From positions 1 through 64,000 of IMG/VR virus record IMGVR_UViG_3300019889_000013: a DNA stretch of 64,000 nt; one strand, given 5' to 3'. The translations under genes and the position numbers were made by a program. This DNA is from a virus. Positions 38,090 through 47,009 of this stretch are shown here, in pieces; within the stretch, counting starts at the first letter, position 1; every line of letters starts with the position of its first letter. A model generated the notes under the pieces. That model was not told where the DNA came from, ran no database searches, and saw only the letters and a program-made list of their open reading frames with translations.

Positions 38090-39088
38090 ATGACCATCAC
38101 AGCTTATGCCGATGGCGGTGTATCACCCCGCACAAATGTCTACGCGGAACGGCAGATGCTCAAGCATGCCAAGCCAGTCATGGTCTTGGAAAAGCTTGGC
38201 CTCACCAAGCCGATGCCGAAGAACAAGACGGACACCATCAAGTTCCGGCGTCCGCGTGTCTTCACCGCAGCCACCACGCCGCTGGTCGAAGGCGTCACCC
38301 CGACCGAAACGCAGTTCTCCTACGAGGACGTCTCGGCGACCCTGCGCCAGTATGGTCAGGTCGTCATCGTCACCGACAAGATCGAAGACCTGCATGAAGA
38401 CCCGGTGCTCAACGACGCATCGGTGCAGGCCGGTGAAAACATCGGGCGCACCATCGAGGCGCTGAACTACGGAATTGTCAGGGCGGGCACCAGCGTGTAC
38501 TACGCCAACGGCACCCAGCGCACCGACGTCAACACCCCGATCACCCTTGGCAAGCAGCGCGCCGTGCTGCGTTCGCTCAAGGCTCTGAAGGCGCAGAAGA
38601 TCACCCGTTCGCTGTCACCGTCTTCGGACTATGGCACGCGGGCGGTGGAAGCCGCCTATGTCGCCGTCGCCCACACCGACGTCGAATCCGACATCCGCAA
38701 TCTCCCCGGCTTCAAGACGGTGGCCGAATACGGCACCCGTTCGCCGATCTCCGACTACGAGATCGGTTCGGTCGAGGATGTGCGCTATGTCCTGTCGCCG
38801 GACCTTAACCCGTTCCTCAATGCCGGTGGGACACCCGGCACGATGGTATCGACGGGTGGCACCAATGCCGACGTCTACCCGATCATCTACTTCGGTCAGG
38901 ATAGCTGGGGCATGGTGGCGCTGCGCGGCCAAGGTGCGGTTTCTCCCACGATTATTCCGGTTGGACAAAAGACCAAGGATGATCCGCTCGGCCAGCGCGG
39001 CTATGTCGGCTGGAAGACGTGGCACGCCGCCCTGATCCTCAATCAGGCGTGGATGTCACGGCTGGAAGTTGCAGTCTCGGCACTCTGA
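38090..39088 (+). CDS. Major capsid protein, N4-gp56 family
   Basis: 332 residues. VYAERQMLKHAKPVMVLEKLG, TIKFRRPRVFTAATTPLVEG and FSYEDVSATLRQYGQVVIVTDKIEDL are the N-terminal arm and P-domain pattern of the N4-gp56 family of HK97-fold capsid proteins; the C-terminal part has PIIYFGQDSWGMVALRGQGA. It builds the icosahedral shell. A strong terminator follows the gene, which may help keep its mRNA abundant. Its length is about normal for the family. Confidence 0.85.
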   Translation: MTITAYADGGVSPRTNVYAERQMLKHAKPVMVLEKLGLTKPMPKNKTDTIKFRRPRVFTAATTPLVEGVTPTETQFSYEDVSATLRQYGQVVIVTDKIEDLHEDPVLNDASVQAGENIGRTIEALNYGIVRAGTSVYYANGTQRTDVNTPITLGKQRAVLRSLKALKAQKITRSLSPSSDYGTRAVEAAYVAVAHTDVESDIRNLPGFKTVAEYGTRSPISDYEIGSVEDVRYVLSPDLNPFLNAGGTPGTMVSTGGTNADVYPIIYFGQDSWGMVALRGQGAVSPTIIPVGQKTKDDPLGQRGYVGWKTWHAALILNQAWMSRLEVAVSAL

Positions 39089-39095
39089 GCGGACT

Positions 39096-39123
39096 GGCGG
39101 CGGGCCATCTGCCGCCCTTTTTT
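39096..39123 (+). terminator. Rho-independent terminator after the capsid gene
   Basis: GGCGGC (39096-39101), loop GGGCCATCT, GCCGCC (39111-39116), then C and six T (39118-39123). A textbook hairpin plus T-run right after the major capsid stop codon. It is probably leaky, because structural genes continue downstream. Confidence 0.75.
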
Positions 39124-39147
39124 CAACCGAATAAAGGAGCCTTCACA

Positions 39148-39711
39148 ATGGCGAAGGGCAATATCAGGACAGGCATCACCGTAGGAAACGGCGCTGCCAT
39201 CAACGTCGAACTGGGCTGGATTCCAACTCACGTTCAAGTCTTCAACGCAACGGACGGCACGCTGATCACCGCTGCCTTCCTAAGCTGGGTACTTCCGTTC
39301 TCGGGCGGCGGCACGGCAGTGATTGCACCGGGCTCGGCCGTCCGGGGGGTAACCTCACGCGCCACGGCCACGGTCAGGGATGTGCTGCTCTATTCCGGCA
39401 GCTTCGCTGGCGGTGACGCGGCAGGCTTCCTCGTCCTCGATGAGGGGTCGCTGGTCGGCACCTTCGCGGGCGAGAACATCGTCGTCACCAACCTCGCATC
39501 CGGCATGCTTGGCACCGACGACGCCACCGTGACCGCCAACATCACCCACAACATCGCCGTCGCGGCGGCAGCGGCACCGGCAACCGGCACATCGGCGATC
39601 TCCCGCTACGAAGGGGTGGCAGCGAGCGCTTCGCAAGGCTTCACCATCGGCTCGGTGCTCGCCGTCGAGGCCAAGGTGTTGCGCTATCTCGCTGTCCGCG
39701 ATGACGCATAA
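39148..39711 (+). CDS. Beta-rich virion protein
   Basis: 187 residues, starts MAKGNIRTGITVGNGAAINV. Gly/Ala/Thr-rich, with repeated strand motifs (ITHNIAVAAAAAPATGTSAI). It sits directly after the major capsid gene with an AAAGGAG Shine-Dalgarno sequence, the place of capsid decoration or minor head proteins. No family is certain. Confidence 0.65.
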   Translation: MAKGNIRTGITVGNGAAINVELGWIPTHVQVFNATDGTLITAAFLSWVLPFSGGGTAVIAPGSAVRGVTSRATATVRDVLLYSGSFAGGDAAGFLVLDEGSLVGTFAGENIVVTNLASGMLGTDDATVTANITHNIAVAAAAAPATGTSAISRYEGVAASASQGFTIGSVLAVEAKVLRYLAVRDDA

Positions 39712-39722
39712 GGAGAACGCAC

Positions 39723-40232
39723 ATGCCCTACACCTCTGCACTTGACGCTGCTGCTACACGGCGGGCGATCTCGATGGGCGACGACACCGCCCTCGAACGC
39801 TACCTGCGCGAAGGCGGCAACAACCCGGTGGTCGCGGCGACCGGGGCAACCGGCTTCCTGTCCGGCAGCGGCACCACCATCATGAACCGGGCGGCCGGGG
39901 TGACGTTGACCCTGCCACCGGCGCGCGGCTCGCAGGAACGCTACCATGTCGTTGTCCAGACCACGTTCTCGGGCGGGTCCGGCATCATCAAGGTGGCGAA
40001 CGCCGCCGATTCGATGATCGGCAACGTGATCATGTCGACGGACACCTTGGCCGCCGGTTCGATGCAGGCCCCACCGGCAGACTCCGACACCATCACCATG
40101 AACGGCACCACCACCGGCGGCGCGGCTGGTTCCCAGCTAACGCTGATCGACGTTGCCGCCAACACATGGATGGTCGAGGGTGTCCTCGTCTGCGTCGGCT
40201 CGGCGGCGACACCGTTCTCGAATGGTGTCTGA
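39723..40232 (+). CDS. Beta-rich virion protein (head decoration-like)
   Basis: 169 residues. A helical N-terminus (MPYTSALDAAATRRAISMGD), then beta strands with AAGVTLTLPPARGSQERYHV and NAADSMIGNVIMSTDTLAAG. It resembles small capsid-stabilising or decoration proteins. A strong GGAGAA Shine-Dalgarno sequence suggests high expression. Confidence 0.65.
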   Translation: MPYTSALDAAATRRAISMGDDTALERYLREGGNNPVVAATGATGFLSGSGTTIMNRAAGVTLTLPPARGSQERYHVVVQTTFSGGSGIIKVANAADSMIGNVIMSTDTLAAGSMQAPPADSDTITMNGTTTGGAAGSQLTLIDVAANTWMVEGVLVCVGSAATPFSNGV

Positions 40233-40240
40233 TCCTTAAA

Positions 40241-40267
40241 GACCGGGCGGGTCATCCCTGCCCGGTC
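40241..40267 (+). terminator. Hairpin after the decoration-like gene
   Basis: GACCGGGC (40241-40248), 11-base loop, GCCCGGTC (40260-40267): a perfect 8-bp stem, with no T-run. It may slow transcription or protect the upstream mRNA. Confidence 0.5.
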
Positions 40268-40295
40268 CATCCCCTCGAACCAAGGACCAAACGTC

Positions 40296-40715
40296 ATGGC
40301 CGGAAAGAAACCCGAAAACATCAAGTCCACCTCGCCTGCCGACTACAAGGGCACCGACAAGGACGTCGACAACTCGACCCCTGACCCGGACAAGGGGTCG
40401 CAGCAACCATTGCCCGACCAGCCGCAGCAGCAGCAACCGGAGTTTATGAAAGCTCCTGATCCGGCACCTCCTCCTCAAACGCCTGCTCCCGAACACGTCC
40501 CTAATGACGCAGCAGCCGCCAAGGAGAAGGCAGCAGGGGAGTCAGCCAAAACTCCCGCTGGCTCCCCCAAAATCACCATCGAAGGGGAAGGCCAATGCGT
40601 CATCCACGTCGATGGAGCCGTGCAATACCTTGAGCGCGGAAAGTCAATCAAGGTAGACGACGCGACACTGGCCGCTCTCGATGCCGCTGCTGTCCCGTAC
40701 AAGAAGGGTAAGTGA
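40296..40715 (+). CDS. Proline-rich protein with small C-terminal domain
   Basis: 139 residues. The first ~95 are disordered (Pro/Gln/Asp, for example DQPQQQQPEFMKAPDPAPPP). Residues ~95-135 form a beta hairpin domain (PKITIEGEGQCVIHVDGAVQ). Probably a virion-associated protein; no family recognised. Confidence 0.6.
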   Translation: MAGKKPENIKSTSPADYKGTDKDVDNSTPDPDKGSQQPLPDQPQQQQPEFMKAPDPAPPPQTPAPEHVPNDAAAAKEKAAGESAKTPAGSPKITIEGEGQCVIHVDGAVQYLERGKSIKVDDATLAALDAAAVPYKKGK

Positions 40716-40717
40716 GC

Positions 40718-41287
40718 ATGGCCAAGAAACAGATACCAATCGATCTGATGAGCGCGACGGCGCTGTCCGATCACGTCGTCGCCAACATGGGGCTCGACGT
40801 CAATCCGCGCATGGGGGTTTCCGGGATCAGGGCGAAGATGGCGCAGGCCGGGTTCCCGACCGAGTTTGTCGAGATCGATGACGGCAGGGAGGACGAGCCG
40901 ATCAAGCGCGTCGAGCCGCCCCGGACCCGCCATATCGAGGGCAAGCGCAGCGTCCAGTTGCGCATCGAGCCGCAGGAAAAACCCGGCGGCAACGAGCCGG
41001 TGTTCACGTCGGTCAACGGCGTCAACATCCTGATCCCGCGCGCCACGACGTGCTGGGTCGACTACAAGTATTACCACGCGCTCCAGAATGCCGTGGCGCA
41101 CATCGCCGAAGTCGATCAGGACTCCAACATCACCGGCTATCGCAAGGTGCCGGAATACCCGGTGTCGGCGTTCGTGGTCGAGCCGCCGCTGACCAAGGAG
41201 GAGAAGAAGCGCGGCGAGGAAATCGAGGCGGAGAAGATCAGGCTGGCGGCTGAACGGGCAGAAGAAGAACGGGAAGATGCGGCATGA
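40718..41287 (+). CDS. Hypothetical head-cluster protein
   Basis: 189 residues from the ATG at 40718 (a GTG at 40712 is possible). An alpha/beta core (VDVNPRMGVS-like start, then VNGVNILIPRATTCWVDYKY) and a highly charged C-terminal helix (EEKKRGEEIEAEKIRLAAER). It lies between decoration-like and adaptor genes and overlaps the adaptor by 4 bases. No family recognised. Confidence 0.6.
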   Translation: MAKKQIPIDLMSATALSDHVVANMGLDVNPRMGVSGIRAKMAQAGFPTEFVEIDDGREDEPIKRVEPPRTRHIEGKRSVQLRIEPQEKPGGNEPVFTSVNGVNILIPRATTCWVDYKYYHALQNAVAHIAEVDQDSNITGYRKVPEYPVSAFVVEPPLTKEEKKRGEEIEAEKIRLAAERAEEEREDAA

Positions 41288-41994
41288 ATTTCCTCCAACT
41301 GGTGCAGATGACAGTCCAGCAATCCGGCACCATCCACGGCCTCAAGCCGACGACGGTGCTGAATCAGGTCGACCGTCTGAAACAGTTCGTGGATTTTGTC
41401 CGGGAAGCCTACGTCGACATCCAGAACGCGCACCGGATGTGGCGCTGGCTCAACAGCCGTTTCATCGGCCAGACCATAATCGGCGAGCGCTCCTATTCCG
41501 GCACCAGCTTTCTCGATGAACGCGACAACAGCGCGATCACCCGGTTTTCGCAGTGGGGGTTCAAGGGCGACATGTCCGACGCGGGGCTGTCGTCCTTCCT
41601 CACCTCGACCGGCGCAGCGCAAGAGGGGCCGCTGCGCTTCCTCGATACCGACACCTTCTACCAGACGCAGACGCGCGGCGTGCAGACACCCGGCAAGCCG
41701 CAATTCTACAGCATCGACCAGCAGGACCGGCTGGTGCTGTCGCCGATCCCGGACGCGGTCTACACGGTGCGCGGCAAGTACCGCAAAAGCGCGCAGTTCC
41801 TGACCGCCGACGCCGACATTCCCGAAATGCCGGTCGACTTCCACACCATCATCAAGGATGCGGCGCTGTCCTATATCGAGGGCTTTGACGAGGGGCCGCG
41901 CATTCCGGTCTACCGGCTGCGCATGCTGCCCAACTGGTCGATGCTCGAAGGGCACCAGCTTCCGCATATAACATGGGGAGCCCCGTTGGCCTGA
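41284..41994 (+). CDS. Head-to-tail adaptor protein
   Basis: 236 residues. The helical N-terminus has FLQLVQMTVQQSGTIHGLKP and QFVDFVREAYVDIQNAHRMWRW, the pattern of P22 gp4/T7 gp11-like adaptor proteins in this phage group (MTFLELVQ....ESGI...........v..v..A...I......W.W). The beta-rich remainder would contact the portal. It follows the head genes and precedes the neck protein, as expected. Confidence 0.75.
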   Translation: MNFLQLVQMTVQQSGTIHGLKPTTVLNQVDRLKQFVDFVREAYVDIQNAHRMWRWLNSRFIGQTIIGERSYSGTSFLDERDNSAITRFSQWGFKGDMSDAGLSSFLTSTGAAQEGPLRFLDTDTFYQTQTRGVQTPGKPQFYSIDQQDRLVLSPIPDAVYTVRGKYRKSAQFLTADADIPEMPVDFHTIIKDAALSYIEGFDEGPRIPVYRLRMLPNWSMLEGHQLPHITWGAPLA

Positions 41995-43865
41995 TGGCGC
42001 AGGAAATCAAAACCACGATGATGGCAGGCGGCCTCGATCTGGTCACGCCGCCGATCTCGATGCCTGCCGGAAAAGCCATCTCCGCCAGCAACTACGAGCC
42101 CGACGTCGCGGGCTACACGTCGTTCGGCGGCTATGAGCGCTTCGACGGTTCGCCCCGGCCCTCCGATGCGTCCGACGCGGTCAATGCCGAATCACGGCGC
42201 GGTAACATTCACCCGGTGCCCGGCAGCGGCCCGGTACGCGGCGTCTGGGTCTATGACAGCGACATCTATGCCTTTCGCGACCAGACCGAAGGGCTCAACT
42301 CGGCCGCTGGCATGTTCAAGGCCACCGGCGGCGGCTGGCTGGCGCAGGCGTTCGGCTATCTCATTCCCTTCGTTGCCGGGACCGACGACTTCGTCACCGG
42401 CGAATACGTGGTCGGCGGAACCTCGCTGGCGACCGCCTTCATCGACCGGGTCATCCTGCGCGCTGGCAACTGGAGCGGCACCGCCGAAGGCTACCTGATC
42501 GTCTCCAAGCTCACCGGCACTTTCACCACCGAAACCATCAGCGGCACGTCCGGCGGCTCGGCGACCGGCCTCGCCGCGACACCGATGATCATCCAGCCGG
42601 GGGGGCACTACGATTTCACCAACCACAATTTCTACGGCGCGTCCGACCGCGTGCGCATGTACTTCGCCAACGGCGTCGACACCGCCTATGAGTGGAACGG
42701 GTCCGTGCTGGCACCGATCCGCACCGGGCAGTCATCCGGTACCCTCGTCAATTACGTCGTGGCCGCCAATGGCGATTTCCTCCTCGCCTACAATGGCGAT
42801 TCGATCACGACGACGACGACCAGCGATGCGCCGACCTTCATCAGCCATTACAAGAACCACCTGTTCCTTGGCTATTCGGCGGGCTCCCTGATCAATTCCT
42901 CGCTGGGCGAACCGCTCGAATACATCACCACGACCGGCGCGGGCGAGATTGCCTTCGGTGAGCAGATCACCGGGCTCCTGACGGCGGCGGCCACCTCGCT
43001 GGTGATCTTCGGCCAGAACCGGCTCGAATATCTCACCGGCGATGATTCGACCACCTTCGTCATGAACCCGATCTCGGATGCCTCCGGGGCGCAGCCCTAC
43101 ACCGCGCAGATGATGGACGTGCCGGTGTTTCTCGATGACGCTGGCGTGAGATCGCTACCAACGACGGCGGCATTCGGCGATTGGCGCATGGGCTCGCTGA
43201 CGCAGGCCATCGAGACGCTGATCCTGCAAAAGCGTGACAACGGCGTGACGCCGGTCGCCTCGATGCGGGTCAAGGGCAAGGACCAGTACAAGCTGTTCTG
43301 GAGCGACGGCAGCGGCATCACCGTCTATATCGGCCGCAAGAACCCGGAAGTGCTGCCGTTCAAGATACCCGTGCAGGTGTTCTGCACCTGTCAGGGCGAA
43401 GTCACCAGCGGGCAGGGCGACCGGCTGTTCATGGGCTGCGAGGATGGTTTTGTCTACGAGATGAACCGGGGCACCTCCTTCGACGGTGCCGAAATTCCCA
43501 GCTATATCCGGTTGCCGTTCACCCCGGCCGCGTCGCCGATGCAGCATACCCGCTGGATGAAGGCGAGCTACGAACTCTCGACACCCGACGCCATCACCAT
43601 CGGTTTTGCCTTCGATGTCGACTACGCACGCGGCGACGGCGGCCTCAAGACGGATATCCCGGTCGATGCGGGCACTGCCATCGTCACCACCGACAACTGG
43701 CCGGACATCGACTGGACGCAGGCGGTCGAGGGGCGGCTGGAGCATCACCTGTCCGGGATCGGTCCCAACATCGCGGCGACACTGGTCCACAACTCGGCGG
43801 TCGCCCGCCCGCATACGATCTCCTCGCAGACCTATAATTACTCCCGGCGCGGGCTGAAGAGGTAA
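41994..43865 (+). CDS. Neck/tail-nozzle structural protein
   Basis: 623 residues from the ATG that overlaps the adaptor stop. LDLVTPPISMPAGKAISASN and YEPDVAGYTSFGGYERFDGS are typical of large neck proteins in P22/T7-like order (compare the P22 gp10 stabiliser or the T7 gp12 nozzle). The rest is all beta, with repeated strands that could form a propeller (for example DSTTFVMNPISDASGAQPYT, DQYKLFWSDGSGITVYIGRK). The position after the adaptor supports a tail-tube or stopper role. Confidence 0.7.
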   Translation: MAQEIKTTMMAGGLDLVTPPISMPAGKAISASNYEPDVAGYTSFGGYERFDGSPRPSDASDAVNAESRRGNIHPVPGSGPVRGVWVYDSDIYAFRDQTEGLNSAAGMFKATGGGWLAQAFGYLIPFVAGTDDFVTGEYVVGGTSLATAFIDRVILRAGNWSGTAEGYLIVSKLTGTFTTETISGTSGGSATGLAATPMIIQPGGHYDFTNHNFYGASDRVRMYFANGVDTAYEWNGSVLAPIRTGQSSGTLVNYVVAANGDFLLAYNGDSITTTTTSDAPTFISHYKNHLFLGYSAGSLINSSLGEPLEYITTTGAGEIAFGEQITGLLTAAATSLVIFGQNRLEYLTGDDSTTFVMNPISDASGAQPYTAQMMDVPVFLDDAGVRSLPTTAAFGDWRMGSLTQAIETLILQKRDNGVTPVASMRVKGKDQYKLFWSDGSGITVYIGRKNPEVLPFKIPVQVFCTCQGEVTSGQGDRLFMGCEDGFVYEMNRGTSFDGAEIPSYIRLPFTPAASPMQHTRWMKASYELSTPDAITIGFAFDVDYARGDGGLKTDIPVDAGTAIVTTDNWPDIDWTQAVEGRLEHHLSGIGPNIAATLVHNSAVARPHTISSQTYNYSRRGLKR

Positions 43866-43869
43866 AGAC

Positions 43870-45393
43870 ATGGCCAATATGAACATCAACGACATGACCG
43901 ACCTGTGGAACACGGGGGGCACGGTCTATTCGGCGATCAAGATGAACGTCACCAACGCCGCGTCGGCGGCGGCGTCGAAGCTCTTGCAATTGCAGGTGGG
44001 CGGCGTCGACAGGTTCACCGTCGACAAGAACGGCAACATCGTGGCGGCTGGCACCATCGCCACCATCGGCATCGTTACCAGCGGCGCATCGGTGCCATCG
44101 GCCGACGATTCGGCCTCGCTCGGCACATCCGGCACCGGATGGTCTGACCTCTTCCTCTCCACCGGCGGCGTCGTCAACTTCGGTGCAGGCGACGTCACCA
44201 TCACCCACTCCGCCAACGCCTTGGCCTTCGCTGGCGCGTCCGGCGGGTATTCGTTCGATGCCGGGATCAGGCCAGCCGCCAATGACGGCGCGCAACTGGG
44301 CACGTCCGGCACGGCGTGGGGCGACCTGTTTCTCGCCACGGGCGGTGTCATCGATTTCGGCGCGGCGGACGTCACCATCAGCCATGCCGCCAATGCCTTG
44401 CTCTTCGGCGGGGCATCGAACGGCTACTCCTTCGATGCCACGATCAAGCCTGCTGCCAATGACGGTGCGGCGCTCGGGGTGTCGGGCACGGCGTGGTCCG
44501 ATGCCTTCTTTGCCACCGGCGCAACCTTCAATTTCGCCAGTGCCGACGTCGTCATCACCCATTCGACCGGCTTCCTGACAGTTGCTCCCGGCGATCTCCG
44601 GGTGACGGCGGCAGGCACGAATGCCGCATCGGTGGTGACAGTCGGCGGCACCCAGACCCTGACCGCCAAGACATTGACCAACCCGGTGATCAACGGCGCG
44701 ACGATCAATTCATCGACTCTGGCTTCGCCGACGATCAGCGGCACCATAGGAGGCGGCATCAGTGTCGGCGGCGGCGTCGCCATGACCGGCAGCCTGACCT
44801 CCGCCGCTGGCAACGTCCAAGTCAACGATCTCTATTCCGTGCGCAACGCCGCGCCCTCCACCGGCGTGGTCTTCTTGGGCAACACCGGCCACTACCTGTT
44901 TTTCGACGGGACGAACTATGCGCTGCCCGCCGGTTCCCTGTCCGTGGGAGGCAACATTACGGCGACAGGCGGCACGATCACCGTCTCGGGCACAGCCAAC
45001 TACCTCAGCATGACCGACACTGACGCCGGGGCCACGCGCTACATCCACCACAACAGCGGTCTGATCGGCTTTCTTGGCTCGGGCGGCGGCTGGGCTTTGC
45101 GTACCGAGGATAGCGGCACCCTGTGGTCTGCCCAGTTCGGCGACTTCAACACCTACTGGGAAGGCCGCTGCACCGCGCACCAGAACGCGGCGGTCAATCG
45201 CTGCGTCACCTCCACGCAGATGGCGGGCGAGACAGCGTTCAACCGATCCGGCAACACCGGCAAGTGGCAGAACAGCGGCTATGTCTTTACCGGCGTTCAA
45301 GGTACATCATCCGGCGGCGACGCCACCTACTACGCGCGCCAGCCGCAGCGGTATATAGCCAACGCCGGATGGGCAGCAGCATTCCCGTTCTAG
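43870..45393 (+). CDS. Tail fibre with triplicated beta repeat
   Basis: 507 residues. The N-terminus (MANMNINDMTDLWNTGGTVY, then LQLQVGGVDRFTVDKNGNI) is a fibre head-binding type. Residues ~78-240 hold three ~55-residue repeats: 'SASLGTSGTGWSDLFLSTGG', then 'AQLGTSGTAWGDLFLATGGV', then 'AALGVSGTAWSDAFFATGAT'. Residues ~265-310 (TVGGTQTLTAKTLTNPVING) are a repeat common in phage fibres. The C-terminal ~190 residues would be the receptor-binding end. It probably attaches to the host surface. Confidence 0.8.
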   Translation: MANMNINDMTDLWNTGGTVYSAIKMNVTNAASAAASKLLQLQVGGVDRFTVDKNGNIVAAGTIATIGIVTSGASVPSADDSASLGTSGTGWSDLFLSTGGVVNFGAGDVTITHSANALAFAGASGGYSFDAGIRPAANDGAQLGTSGTAWGDLFLATGGVIDFGAADVTISHAANALLFGGASNGYSFDATIKPAANDGAALGVSGTAWSDAFFATGATFNFASADVVITHSTGFLTVAPGDLRVTAAGTNAASVVTVGGTQTLTAKTLTNPVINGATINSSTLASPTISGTIGGGISVGGGVAMTGSLTSAAGNVQVNDLYSVRNAAPSTGVVFLGNTGHYLFFDGTNYALPAGSLSVGGNITATGGTITVSGTANYLSMTDTDAGATRYIHHNSGLIGFLGSGGGWALRTEDSGTLWSAQFGDFNTYWEGRCTAHQNAAVNRCVTSTQMAGETAFNRSGNTGKWQNSGYVFTGVQGTSSGGDATYYARQPQRYIANAGWAAAFPF

Positions 45394-45402
45394 GAGAGAG
45401 AC

Positions 45403-45843
45403 ATGAAGGTCATCAGGAACTGGGGCAAGATGGTACCGATAGAAGTGATCGTGCCGCCGGTCGTGATGTCGAGCCCTCTTGGCCTTCCCGACGTGGTGAT
45501 GGAACCCGGTTACAGATCGTTCATGCAGGGCAACGCCGATGGCGTCACTTGGTACAACCTGACCAAGGACATCCCGCTCAAGGACGACCAGTGGTTCATC
45601 GCGGTGCAGGACGGGGATGGATTCATCGCCTGCTGCGAGCGTGACCCGTCGATGGTGTCGCTGACCGGCTACGACATCATCCAGATCGAAACCGACCTGA
45701 CCCGCGACGAGATTTTTTGCCAGAAGTGGGCGGATGATGACGTGGTGCCGCCGCCAAAGGACGAACAGGTGATGGCGACGCCTTCGCCTGAAGACAAGAT
45801 CGCACAACTGGAGGCGCGGTTGGCCGCGTTGGAGAAAAAATGA
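45403..45843 (+). CDS. Fibre-associated or chaperone-like protein
   Basis: 146 residues. A beta-rich start (MKVIRNWGKMVPIEVIVPPV), a compact centre with VTWYNLTKDIPLKDDQWFIA, and a C-terminal coiled coil (EDKIAQLEARLAALEKK). Its position right after a fibre gene suggests fibre assembly. No family is certain. Confidence 0.55.
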   Translation: MKVIRNWGKMVPIEVIVPPVVMSSPLGLPDVVMEPGYRSFMQGNADGVTWYNLTKDIPLKDDQWFIAVQDGDGFIACCERDPSMVSLTGYDIIQIETDLTRDEIFCQKWADDDVVPPPKDEQVMATPSPEDKIAQLEARLAALEKK

Positions 45844-46040
45844 CCCAGCAGGAACACATCGACCAGCTTATCCGCATCCATCTTGGCGACCTGATCGTCC
45901 AGATCGTCATGCTCAAGGCGCGGATCACCGAACTGGAGCATGAGGCGCAGGCTGCGCGGGACGCGCAAAACCTGACGCCAGAGATCATTCCAGAGAACAA
46001 GCCGAACGGTCGGCATGAGAAGCGAGTCCAAGATGGCTGA
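45840..46040 (+). CDS. Small coiled-coil protein
   Basis: 66 residues. Helical throughout (MTQQEHIDQLIRIHLGDLIV, then MLKARITELEHEAQAARDAQ). It overlaps both neighbours. It may assemble with the internal virion proteins that follow. Function unknown. Confidence 0.55.
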   Translation: MTQQEHIDQLIRIHLGDLIVQIVMLKARITELEHEAQAARDAQNLTPEIIPENKPNGRHEKRVQDG

Positions 46041-47007
46041 AAATCCCAATCCCTATCTCGATCCGGCCACGGGATTGCCGAAGACCGGCACCAGTGCGGC
46101 ATGGCTCGGCACGCAGGCGCAAGTCGATGATTCGGTGGCCACCAAGGTCAACGACATCGCCTCGAAGGACAGTGCGCTCAACCAGATGGCGCGCACCGAA
46201 GGGTTGAAGGCGGCCAACCGGCGCGGCCTTCTTAACTCTTCGATGGCCATTGGCGAGAGCCAAGATGCTGTCTTGAAGAATGCGCTGCCGATTGCCAGTC
46301 AGGACGCGGCGCAGGCCTTTGCCAAGAATCAGTCGGCCAAGGCTTTCGAATACGGCATGACCGCGCAGGAGGGGCAACAGCAGTTCCAGAGCGGTGAACG
46401 GCTGGGTGGCGAGGCCTTCCAGACCGGCGAGAGGCTCGGCTCGGAAGTCTTCCAGCGCGGCGAGAACGTCGAGGCACGCGGCTGGCAGACGGCGGAAAAC
46501 ATTGCGCAGCGCGGCTTTGTCGGTTCGCAGGCCGACCTTGACCGCGACCTCCAGCAGACCTTGCAGACGGAGCAGATCGATGCCACGCAACAGGGGCAGA
46601 TCAGGCAGATCGCTTCGGTCGAGGGCATCGAGGCGGCCAACCGGGCGCTGCAATCGGCCTTGCAGGAAAACGACATCAACTACCGCATGCGCGAGGGCGG
46701 GCTCGACCGGGCCGCTGCCTTGCAGGCGCAGCAGAACGACATCTCCTTCCAGACCTCGCAGAATACGGCGACGCGCGATCTGCAACTGAAGATCGCCAAC
46801 ATGAACCTTGGCTCGACCGAACGGGCGGCGGCGTCGCAATTCGTGACCAACATGGAATCGATGTACCAGTCGAGCGTCCAGTCGATCATGGCCAACACGG
46901 CGCTCGACGCCAAGACGCGGACAAGCCTCCTGACATCTTCGAAGAATCTCAGAGACACGCAACTCAATCTGGTAGAGCAGATGTACAACATCGACCTGAA
47001 GTGGTGA
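46033..47007 (+). CDS. Internal virion (ejection-type) protein
   Basis: 324 residues from the ATG at 46033 (46015 is possible). Gln/Ala-rich, almost entirely helical, with short near-repeats 'FQSGERLGGEAFQTGERLGSEVFQ'-like, written here as ERLGGEAFQTGERLGSEVFQ. NPNPYLDPATGLPKTGTSAA begins the protein. First of four internal-type proteins; these often form the trans-envelope channel of podoviruses. No sequence family recognised. Confidence 0.65.
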   Translation: MAENPNPYLDPATGLPKTGTSAAWLGTQAQVDDSVATKVNDIASKDSALNQMARTEGLKAANRRGLLNSSMAIGESQDAVLKNALPIASQDAAQAFAKNQSAKAFEYGMTAQEGQQQFQSGERLGGEAFQTGERLGSEVFQRGENVEARGWQTAENIAQRGFVGSQADLDRDLQQTLQTEQIDATQQGQIRQIASVEGIEAANRALQSALQENDINYRMREGGLDRAAALQAQQNDISFQTSQNTATRDLQLKIANMNLGSTERAAASQFVTNMESMYQSSVQSIMANTALDAKTRTSLLTSSKNLRDTQLNLVEQMYNIDLKW

Positions 47008-47009
47008 CC

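Noticed and set aside
38498-38504. Operator-like GTACTAC in the capsid gene
   Set aside because: It encodes Val/Tyr/Tyr in a conserved stretch and lacks the flanking GAAA/TTTC and any promoter boxes; a bare 7-mer is expected several times by chance.
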